A stretch of 64,000 nt of DNA, taken from positions 868,001 to 932,000 of the forward strand of contig NZ_BMTT01000001.1 of the NCBI RefSeq assembly GCF_014649815.1. Reading direction: 5' to 3'. Position 1 is the first letter of the stretch. Each line of letters starts with the position of its first letter. A program made the position numbers and the translations under genes. This stretch comes from Streptomyces mutabilis. GTDB lineage: Bacteria > Actinomycetota > Actinomycetes > Streptomycetales > Streptomycetaceae. Below are positions 44,006-52,500 of the stretch, in pieces. Under the pieces are notes generated by a model that worked only from the letters and a program-made list of their open reading frames with translations, did no database searches and was not told the origin of the DNA.

Positions 44006-46213
44006 ATGTCCGAGACCCCCGACCTCAGCGTCATCGTCCACGGTGCCAACGTCCAGGACCACCTGCCCGCCCTCCTCGACACCCTCGACGCCCACCCCCT
44101 CACCGGCGTCGAGGTGATCGTCGCCGCCGTCGGGGACTGGGCGCGGGAGGCGGCCGAGCGGCACACCCCCGCGTTCACCGTGCTCCCCCTCCCGGACGGG
44201 GCGGGCGACGCCGCGGCCCGCGCGGCGGGGGCGGCACGCGCGGCGGGCCGGTGGCTGCACTTCGTCCACGCCAAGGACGGCGTGCCCGCCGGCGCCCCGC
44301 GCACGGTCGCCGAGCACACCGCGGACCTCCCCGACACGGTGGACGTCCTGCTCTTCGACCACGTCCGCAGCACCTGGCGGGCCTCCGGCCTGCCCTCCCC
44401 CGACGGCCCCCGCCTCGCCCGCGCGGGCCGGGCCGGCCTCGCCCTCGACGACCACGCGGCGCTGCTGTCGGTGACCGGGCTGCTCGGCAACCGCGCCGTG
44501 CGCGCCGGATTCTGGCGGGCGAACGAACGGCTCCTCACCACCGACGACGAACCGTTCGCCGCGTACACCGCCCTGCTGCTCGCCGACCGCGTCGCCTGCC
44601 TGCCCCACCCGGCGTACGAGGACCGGCGACTGCGCGCCGAGAGCCTGCCGCCGGTCACGCCCGACCGGCACTACGCCCTGATCGAGCGCTACGAGCGGCT
44701 CCTCGACCTGTCCGCCGGCCGGCCCGCCGTCCACGCCGTCCTGTACGACCTGATGGTCCGCGACTGCCTGCGCGCCCACGCCCGCGCCGGGATGCCGGAC
44801 GACGTCGCACGGGAATTCTTCCACCGGGCGTCCCTGGCCGCCCGGCAGCACCGCCCCGAGGGCCACCGGCGCCGGACCGGCCTCGAAGGCGTACGCCGGT
44901 CGCTGCTGGAGCAGGACGCCCGCGCCCGGTACCGCACGCTGCAGGTCGCCAACCGCACGCGCCTCCGCGCGCGGTCGGCGGCGCGCACCGCCCGGCACCG
45001 GGCCGGGACACGGCTGCGCGCCCTCCAGTACCGCCGGGCGCTCGCCGAGCCGGTCGACCAGCATCTCGCCGTCTTCTCGGCGTACTGGGCGCGCGGGGTG
45101 GCCTGCAACCCGGCCGCGACAGCCGCCAAGCTCGCCGAACTCGCCCCGAGCGTGCACCCGGTGTGGGTGGTCACGGCGGCGAACGCGGCCCTGCTGCCGC
45201 CCGGCACCGACCACGTCGTCCCCGGCAGCCGCCGCTACTGGGAGGTGCTGGCCCGCGCCAAGTACCTAGTCAACAACGTCAACTTCCCGGACGCGGTGGT
45301 CAAACGCCCCGGCACGGTTCACCTCCAGACCCACCACGGCACCCCGCTCAAGCGCATGGGCCTGGACCAGATGCCGTACCCCGCCGCCGCCCGGGGACTG
45401 GACTTCCAGGCGCTGCTGGAGCGGGTGGACCGGTGGGACTTCAGCGTCAGCGCCAACAGCCACTCCACCCGCATGTGGCAGCGGGCGTACCCGTCCCGGC
45501 ACGTCTCCCTCGACCACGGCTATCCGCGCAACGACGTCTTCTACACGGCCGGCGCCCCCGAGGTCCGCGCGGTCCGCGAACGCCTCGGCATCGCGCCCGG
45601 CCACCGGGCGATCCTGTACGCGCCCACCCACCGCGACTACGAGGCCGGCTGGACCCCCCGCCTGGACCTGGCCGCACTCGCCGAACGGCTCGGTGAGGAC
45701 ACGGTCCTCCTGGTGCGCGCCCACTACTTCTACGAGAACGCCACCTCACCCCTGGCGGGCCTGCGCCGCACCGGCCGGATCATCGACGTCTCCTCCTACG
45801 ACCCCGTCGAGGACCTGTGCCTGGCCGCCGACGCGCTGGTCACCGACTACTCGTCGATCATGTTCGACTACGCCAACCTGGACCGCCCGATCGTCATCCA
45901 CGCCGACGACTGGGAGACCTACCGCACCACCCGCGGCGTCTACTTCGACCTGATGGCCGAGACCCCGGGCCCGGTCGCCCGCGACCAGGCCGAACTGACG
46001 GAGATCCTCACCACCGACGCCTGGCGCGACGCCCGCGCGGCGAAGGCGCGGGCCGCCTTCCGCCGCAGGTTCTGCGAGTACGACGACGGCCGCGCCGCCG
46101 AACGCGTCGTGCGCCGGGTCTTCCTCGGCGAGGACGAACGGACGCTGCCTCCGATCCTGCCGATCGAGGAGCGCACCCCGGCCCCGAGCCCCGAGGAGGC
46201 GACGGCGTCATGA
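44006..46213 (+). CDS. GT2/TagF-type wall-polymer polymerase, copy 4 (degenerate GT2 half)
   Basis: 735 residues from ATG at 44006 with GAAGGAG ten nt upstream. The first 230 residues align with the GT2 half of the other copies but have lost its metal motif: the FLDGDD position is FVHAKDG (about 87-93), and VDDCSPD is VAAVGDW. The TagF half is intact: QTHHGTPLKRMG (His444), ILYAPTHRDYE, LVRAHYFYEN and DYSSIMFDYANLDRPIVI. It is closest to copy 2. The likely activity is only the polyol- or sugar-phosphate transfer. The stop overlaps the next gene as ATGA. It follows tagGH by 133 bp. Confidence 0.87.
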   Translation: MSETPDLSVIVHGANVQDHLPALLDTLDAHPLTGVEVIVAAVGDWAREAAERHTPAFTVLPLPDGAGDAAARAAGAARAAGRWLHFVHAKDGVPAGAPRTVAEHTADLPDTVDVLLFDHVRSTWRASGLPSPDGPRLARAGRAGLALDDHAALLSVTGLLGNRAVRAGFWRANERLLTTDDEPFAAYTALLLADRVACLPHPAYEDRRLRAESLPPVTPDRHYALIERYERLLDLSAGRPAVHAVLYDLMVRDCLRAHARAGMPDDVAREFFHRASLAARQHRPEGHRRRTGLEGVRRSLLEQDARARYRTLQVANRTRLRARSAARTARHRAGTRLRALQYRRALAEPVDQHLAVFSAYWARGVACNPAATAAKLAELAPSVHPVWVVTAANAALLPPGTDHVVPGSRRYWEVLARAKYLVNNVNFPDAVVKRPGTVHLQTHHGTPLKRMGLDQMPYPAAARGLDFQALLERVDRWDFSVSANSHSTRMWQRAYPSRHVSLDHGYPRNDVFYTAGAPEVRAVRERLGIAPGHRAILYAPTHRDYEAGWTPRLDLAALAERLGEDTVLLVRAHYFYENATSPLAGLRRTGRIIDVSSYDPVEDLCLAADALVTDYSSIMFDYANLDRPIVIHADDWETYRTTRGVYFDLMAETPGPVARDQAELTEILTTDAWRDARAAKARAAFRRRFCEYDDGRAAERVVRRVFLGEDERTLPPILPIEERTPAPSPEEATAS

Positions 46214-47895
46214 GCACCGCTCAGCCGACGGACACCCCCGACGTCACCGTCACGGTCATCGTCTACAACGACGCCGAACGCCTTCCCCGCGCGGTGGCGT
46301 CCGTCCTGCGCCAGACCCACGCGAACATCGAGGTCGTCATCAGCGACGACCACTCGACGGACGCCACCGAGGAGGTGGCCCGCGAGCTGGCGGCCCGCGA
46401 TCCCCGTGTCGTGTACCTGCGGCTGGCCGAGAACAGCGGCGGGTGCAGCGCCCCGCGCAACCGTGCCCTGGAGATCGCCCGAGCCCCGTACCTGATGTTC
46501 CTGGACAGCGACGACGAACTGCCCGAGCGCGCCGTCGAGGTGCTGCTCGCCGCCCACCGCGAGCGCGACCTGGACTTCGCGATGGGCGCGGTGCACCGCG
46601 TACGCGTGGACGGCGGACGCCGTACGACCTGGATGCCGCACCTGGTCGCCGAACGCCGCACGCTCGACGGCATCGAGGCCGACCCGCGCCTGCTCTTCGA
46701 GCACCTGTCGACCAGCAAGATGTACGCCCGCGCCTTCCTCGACCGCCACGACCTGCGCTTCCCCGAGGGCATCCACTACGAGGACCAGCTCTTCACGGCG
46801 CAGGCGTACTGCCTGGCCAAGACGTTCACCGTCGTCCCCGAGCCGGTCTACCGCTGGTACGTCGCCCCGTACGCCGCCTCCGGGACGGCCTCGATCTCCA
46901 ACCAGCGGCACAAGCTGACCAACGTCCGCGACCGCGTCCACGTGCAGCGCCTCATCGACGCCTTCCTGGCCGACAGCGGGCACGAGTCGCTGCGGGAGGA
47001 CAAGGACTTCAAGTTCCTCAAGCACGACTTCCGGATGTACGCCGGTGACCTCCCGTACCGGGACGAGACGTGGCTCGCGTCCTTCGCGGACATCATGGTC
47101 CCGTACCTCGACACGCTCGCCCCGGGCGCCTACGCGCGCCTGCCCCGCGCCGAGCGGGTGGTGCTCCAGCTGGTCCGCGACGGCCGCCTGTCCGACGTAC
47201 GGATCGCGGCCCGGGGCCTCGGCCACGACGTGGCCCCGCGCCGGATCACGCCGGACGCGACCGACGGCCGCGCCTACTGGGGCGAGGAGGTCCCGCGCTC
47301 CGAACAGGCCCGCCGAGAGCTGGACCTGACGGAGCTGGACCTGGACACCCGCCCGTTCTTCGGTGCCCAGCTGCGACATGAGATCACGGAGATCGCGCGC
47401 GGTCCCGGCGCCTCGGTCGACCTGGCCGTCCGCACCTACGACCCGGCCCTCCGTCTCCCGGTCGGCCACCGGCGCGCCGTCCTCCACCTCTCCCCCGGCC
47501 GTCGCCGACTCACGGTCCCGTTCCGCCTCTCGCCCGTCCGCCCCGGCGTCTTCGAGGGCCGCGTACGCCTGGACCTGGCATCGGCCCGCCTCCCCCTCCA
47601 GGGGTTCGAAGGCGTCCGCCACCCCGTGCTCCGGCTCCGCCACCAGGGCCGGACCCACACGGGACTCATCCTGGCCCCGCTCGCCTTCCCACCTCTCGCC
47701 GCCCGGATTCCCTACCGCTCGGGCGCCCTGCCCCACCGGGTCACGGTGGAACCGGAGGGCCACAACCCGGGCCGCCTGCAGATCCGCTGGCAGCCGGTGG
47801 GCGCCACGGCGTCCGTCGTCCGCCCGGCCCTGCGCCGCCTGGCCACACCCCGCGCGAGGCGCGCGGCCCGCCTGGCGGCGAGCGTCCTGCGCTGA
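46210..47895 (+). CDS. Family-2 glycosyltransferase coupled to copy 4
   Basis: 561 residues from ATG at 46210 (ATGA overlap). GT2 domain at about 10-250 with VTVIVYNDAERL, ISDDHSTDAT, FLDSDDEL (metal motif) and HYEDQLFTAQAYC. A helical region follows (LIDAFLADSGHESLREDKDF), then an Arg/Leu-rich C-terminal part of about 200 residues with beta-strand character that I do not recognise. Coupling to the GT2-dead copy 4 suggests that this enzyme supplies the missing sugar-transfer activity in trans. The sugar is unknown. Confidence 0.85.
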   Translation: MSTAQPTDTPDVTVTVIVYNDAERLPRAVASVLRQTHANIEVVISDDHSTDATEEVARELAARDPRVVYLRLAENSGGCSAPRNRALEIARAPYLMFLDSDDELPERAVEVLLAAHRERDLDFAMGAVHRVRVDGGRRTTWMPHLVAERRTLDGIEADPRLLFEHLSTSKMYARAFLDRHDLRFPEGIHYEDQLFTAQAYCLAKTFTVVPEPVYRWYVAPYAASGTASISNQRHKLTNVRDRVHVQRLIDAFLADSGHESLREDKDFKFLKHDFRMYAGDLPYRDETWLASFADIMVPYLDTLAPGAYARLPRAERVVLQLVRDGRLSDVRIAARGLGHDVAPRRITPDATDGRAYWGEEVPRSEQARRELDLTELDLDTRPFFGAQLRHEITEIARGPGASVDLAVRTYDPALRLPVGHRRAVLHLSPGRRRLTVPFRLSPVRPGVFEGRVRLDLASARLPLQGFEGVRHPVLRLRHQGRTHTGLILAPLAFPPLAARIPYRSGALPHRVTVEPEGHNPGRLQIRWQPVGATASVVRPALRRLATPRARRAARLAASVLR

Positions 47896-47906
47896 CGCCG
47901 GCCTGC

Positions 47907-47962
47907 CACAGCTGCGTAGCGCGTAGCTGCGGGCAGTGGGCGCAGCGGCACCCCGCCACGCC
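47907..47962. repeat. Dispersed intergenic repeat, short copy
   Basis: The block gctgcgggcag followed at once by tgggcgcagcggcacc recurs at 55059-55160 where it is split by an 80-bp insert with a hairpin. It sits in the 92-bp gap between convergent genes. An inner inverted word (gcgtagcgcgtagc) could form a hairpin. Confidence 0.6.
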
Positions 47963-47987
47963 GGGCCGCGACACCCCCCCGTGCCGC

Positions 47988-49433
47988 TCACCGCACCACC
48001 GCGTACAGAACCTCCCCACCGGGCCCCCGCGCCACCACCGCCAACCCCCCGACCCCCAGAAGCCCGTCCCCCCGGTCCACCACCCACCGCACCCCGTACT
48101 CCCGCACGATGCCCTGCCGCACACTCCCCACCGCCCCCTCCGAGAAGTACGCCCGCACCGCCGCCACCCGTTCCCCCTCGTCCCGCAGGAAGAAGTCGGG
48201 ATACCCGGGAGCCACGGTGTACGCCCCGTACGCCGGAATCTGCCGCGAGGGAAGCTTCCTCGCCATGACCACGTCCCCGTACTCCACCCACGGCGTGATC
48301 CAGTGGTACCCCGTCCAGGGCTCCCGGTACTTCGCCTCGACCACCCCCGGCAGCAGCCCCCGGTCCACCACGTACCCGAGCGCCCCCGCCTGCGCCCACG
48401 CCCCCACCACCAGGGCCGCGCCCAGCACGCACGCCCACACCGTCCGCACCGCCCGCCGCCCGGAACCGACCACCTCCAGCGCCACCGCGAGCTGCGCCGG
48501 GATCAGCGCGGCGGGCAGCGCCCTCCCCCACGACCAGTGCCCGCTCACCCCACCCGCCAGGAACACCACCGCGCCCAGCGCGAAGAACAGCACCAGTACG
48601 TCCCGCCGGTCACGCCACCAGCGCAACCCCAGCGCCGCCACGCCCACCAGCACCAGCCAGTACCGCCCGAGCAGGTCCCGGTACAGCGACCGGTGCACCG
48701 CGTTCATCCCGTCCCCCGCACCGAGCAGCGCGAAGAAGTCGTAGTACGGCCAGGCCCACAGCACCGCCACCCCCAGTCCCAGGCCCGCGCCCAGCCACCG
48801 CCACGCCACCCGCTCCGCCCGGGAGCCGAACACGACGGCGAGCGCGCCCAGCGAGGCGACCACCCCGGAGAACTGATGGACGAGCAGGATCACCGCCCAC
48901 AGCACTCCGCACCCGAGCCGGACCCACCGACCGGCCGGCCGCACCAGCAACGCCCACAGGTGGAAGGCGAGACCGAGCGCGAGCAGGCTCGGATAGGCCA
49001 CCGTGAGCGCGAGGGAGTGAAGACCGAGGAAGCCGCTCCAGCTGAACTCGTCCGTGCCCCACAACAGCACCAGGCACAGCAGCGCCAGCGGCGGCGCCGC
49101 CCGGTGCCCGCTCAGCGTGCGAACGTACCGCCAGACCCCCGTCACCAGCACCCCGAGGGCCAGCAGCGCCCCGATCCGCAGCACGACGAAGACGGACCAC
49201 CCCGTCGCCCCGGCCACGCAGCCGAGCAGCACCGTCCACGGCGAGTAGTACGGACTCGGCGTGTCCGCGTCGACCAGTGGGTTCCCGGGATCGGTCAGGC
49301 TGTGCCGCAGCCGCTCGACGGTGGCCGCGTGGATGCCGAGGTCGCCGGCCCAGGGCAGCCGGACGACGGCCAGGAGCAGCAGCAGCAGGAGGACGAGCGC
49401 GGCGACGCGTGTCGTCCAGAGACGCCCAGTCAC
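47988..49433 (-). CDS. Polytopic membrane protein, paralogue of the protein at 37350-38912
   Basis: 481 residues from GTG at 49433. About ten membrane helices starting at VAALVLLLLLLLAVV. The landmarks YYSPWTVLLG, LLWGTDEFSWSGFLGL, WPYYDFFALLG and SGHWSWGRALP line up with the paralogue, and the soluble end has VRWVV. It is convergent with the GT2 gene. Function unknown; the two copies flank the TagGH/galE/copy-4 part of the locus, so they probably belong to the same polymer pathway. Confidence 0.8.
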   Translation of the reverse strand: MTGRLWTTRVAALVLLLLLLLAVVRLPWAGDLGIHAATVERLRHSLTDPGNPLVDADTPSPYYSPWTVLLGCVAGATGWSVFVVLRIGALLALGVLVTGVWRYVRTLSGHRAAPPLALLCLVLLWGTDEFSWSGFLGLHSLALTVAYPSLLALGLAFHLWALLVRPAGRWVRLGCGVLWAVILLVHQFSGVVASLGALAVVFGSRAERVAWRWLGAGLGLGVAVLWAWPYYDFFALLGAGDGMNAVHRSLYRDLLGRYWLVLVGVAALGLRWWRDRRDVLVLFFALGAVVFLAGGVSGHWSWGRALPAALIPAQLAVALEVVGSGRRAVRTVWACVLGAALVVGAWAQAGALGYVVDRGLLPGVVEAKYREPWTGYHWITPWVEYGDVVMARKLPSRQIPAYGAYTVAPGYPDFFLRDEGERVAAVRAYFSEGAVGSVRQGIVREYGVRWVVDRGDGLLGVGGLAVVARGPGGEVLYAVVR

Positions 49434-49473
49434 GCGGTCACCCTATACGGGGCATTCCACCCGTAACGGTCAT

Positions 49474-49508
49474 GAGGGCGCCCCGGGTCGCGGGACCCGG
49501 GGCGCCTC
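49474..49508 (-). terminator. Terminator of the glutamate dehydrogenase gene
   Basis: An 11-bp perfect stem (gcgccccgggt / acccggggcgc) plus partly paired flanks, 31 bp after the gdh stop. It has no T-run. Confidence 0.75.
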
Positions 49509-49538
49509 ACACGGCTGTGCGACTACGGCATCACGCCG

Positions 49539-52500
49539 TCACGAATGCGTGCGCAGCAGCGTCCGCATCGTCCGCATGGCCACCGACAGGTTGGAGAGGT
49601 CGAACGCGTCCGAGTTGTGGATCTCCTCCAGCGTGGTGCGGGCCCGGCCGAGGATCGCCGCGTTCTTCTGCTCCCACGCCTTGAACCGCTGCTCCGGCGT
49701 CGACGTGCCGTTGCCGGCCGCCAGCACGTCGGCGGTGAGCGCCGCGTGCGCCGCGTACAGGTCCTCGCGGATCGCCGCGCGGGCCATGGACTGCCAGCGG
49801 TCGGTGCGCGGCAGGGCGCTGATGCGGTCCATCAGCTGGGTGACGCCGAGCCGGTCGGCGAGGTCGTAGTACACCTCGGCGACGTCCAGCGGCTCCTTGC
49901 CCGTGCGGTCGGCCACCGACACGATGTCCAGCGTCGGGAAGGCCGAGGAGAACCCGGCCACCCGCGTGGCCGGCTCGTCCGGGACACCGGCCGCGGTCAG
50001 CTCGTCGTAGATGTGCTGGTACCACTCCGCGTCCGCGCCGCGCAGCAGCTTGGGCAGCTGCGACCAGACCTGCTCGACGCGCTCGGCGAAGAAGTCCACC
50101 GTCTCGGCGAGCTCCAGCGGCTGCGGCCGGTTGTTGAGCAGCCACCGCGTGCCGCGCTCGACCAGGCGTCGCGAGTGCAGGCGGATACGGGTCTGCACGG
50201 CGGCCTCGACCTTGGTGTCCAGGGCCTCCACCGCGTCCCACACCGGGGAGGAGCGGAAGATCGCCCGGGCCGCGGTCTGCGCCCGCACGATCTCCTCCAG
50301 CGACGCGCCGGTCTCCTCGCGCATCCGGTGCAGGTACGTCGTACCGCCCGTGTTGACCGTGTCGTTGACCAGGACGGTCGTCGTGATCTCGCGGCGCAGC
50401 GGGTGGCCGTCGATCCGGTCGAGGAACTGCTCGCGCAGCGCCGTCGGGAAGTAGGCGTGCAGCAGGCCCTTGAGGTACGGGTCGTCGGGCAGCGAGGTGT
50501 GCAGCAGTTCCTCGGCGACCGTGATCTTCGTGTACGCCAGCAGCACGGCCGTCTCGGGGCCGGTCAGGCCCTGGCCCGCGCCGAGGCGTTCGCGGATCTG
50601 GCGGTCGGTGGGCAGGAACTCCAGGGCCCGGTCGAGGCTGCCCTCCCGCACCAGGTGGCGCATGAAGCGCTGCTGGGCGTGGAGCATGTCGTTGGACTGG
50701 GCGAGCGCGTTGGCGATCGCCGTGTTCTGCGCGTAGTTGTTGCGCAGGACCAGGGCGCCGACCTCGTCGGTCATCTGGGCCAGCAGCTTGTTGCGCTGCT
50801 TGACGGTCATGTCGCCGTCCTTGACCAGACCGTTGAGCAGGATCTTGATGTTCACCTCGTGGTCGGAGGTGTCCACGCCCGCGCTGTTGTCGATGGCGTC
50901 CGTGTTGATCTTGCCGCCGGTGCGGGCGAACTCGATGCGGCCCAGCTGGGTCAGGCCCAGGTTGCCGCCCTCGCCCACGACCTGGACGCGCAGGTCCTTG
51001 CCGTCGACCCGGATGGCGTCGTTGGCCTTGTCGCCGACGTCGCCGTTGGACTCGGTGGACGCCTTGACGTACGTACCGATGCCGCCGTTCCACAGCAGGT
51101 CCACCGGGGAGGTGAGGATCGCCTTCATCAACTCGGCCGGGGTCATCTTGGTGATGCCGGGCTCGATGCCCAGGGCCTCGCGCATGTGGGCGTTGACCGG
51201 GATCGACTTGGCCGTGCGCGGGAAGACGCCGCCGCCCGCCGAGATCAGGCCCGCGTCGTAGTCCTCCCACGAGGAGCGCGGAAGCTCGAACAGGCGGCGC
51301 CGCTCGGCGTACGAGGTGGCCGAGTCGGGGTTCGGGTCGACGAAGATGTGCCGGTGGTCGAAGGCGGCGACCAGGCGGATGTGCTCGGACAGCAGCATGC
51401 CGTTGCCGAACACGTCGCCGGACATGTCGCCGATGCCGACGACGGTGAAGTCCTGGGTCTGGGTGTCCACGCCCAGCTCCCGGAAGTGCCGCTTGACGGA
51501 CTCCCAGGCGCCGCGGGCGGTGATGCCCATGCCCTTGTGGTCGTAGCCCGCGCTGCCGCCGGAGGCGAAGGCGTCGCCGAGCCAGAAGTTGTAGGACTCG
51601 GCGACCTCGTTGGCGATGTCCGAGAACTTCGCCGTGCCCTTGTCGGCGGCGACGACGAGGTAGGTGTCGTCCTCGTCGTGCCGGACGACGTCGGCCGGGG
51701 GCACGACCTCGCCGGCCACCATGTTGTCGGTGATGTCGAGCAGCGCCGAGATGAAGGTCCGGTAGCTGGCGATGCCCTCGGCCATCCAGGCGTCCCGGTC
51801 GACGCTCGGATCGGGCAGCTGCTTGGCCACGAAGCCGCCCTTGGCGCCGACCGGCACGATGACGGTGTTCTTCACCATCTGCGCCTTGACCAGGCCGAGG
51901 ATCTCGGTGCGGAAGTCCTCCCGGCGGTCCGACCAGCGCAGACCGCCGCGCGCGACCTTGCCGAAGCGCAGGTGGACGCCCTCGACGCGTGGCGAGTACA
52001 CCCAGATCTCGAAGGCCGGACGCGGCGCGGGCAGGTCGGGGATGGCCTGCGGGTCGAACTTCATGGAGACGTAGTCGTGCGCCTTGCCGCCCGCCGCCTT
52101 CTGGAAGAAGTTCGTCCGCAGCGTCGCCTTGATGACGGTGAGGAAGGAACGCAGGATGCGGTCCTCGTCGAGACTGGCGACCTGGTCGAGGGCCGCGTCG
52201 ACCTCTTCGAGCAGGGCGTCGACGATCTCCCGCCCGGCACTCTGGCGCTCCGGGGCCATCCGCGCCTCGAACAGGGAGACCAGCAGACGCGTGGTGTGGA
52301 CGTTGTTGCGGAGGGTGTCCTCCATGTAGTCCTGGCTGAACGTCGAGCCGGCCTGCCGCAGGTACTTGGCGTACGCGCGCAGCACCATGGCCTGCCGCCA
52401 GGTCAGCCCGGCGCTGAGGACCAGGGCGTTGAAGCCGTCGTTCTCCGCCTGACCGTTCCAGGTGGCGGCGAAGGCCTCCTGGAAGCGCTCGCGGGCGTCG

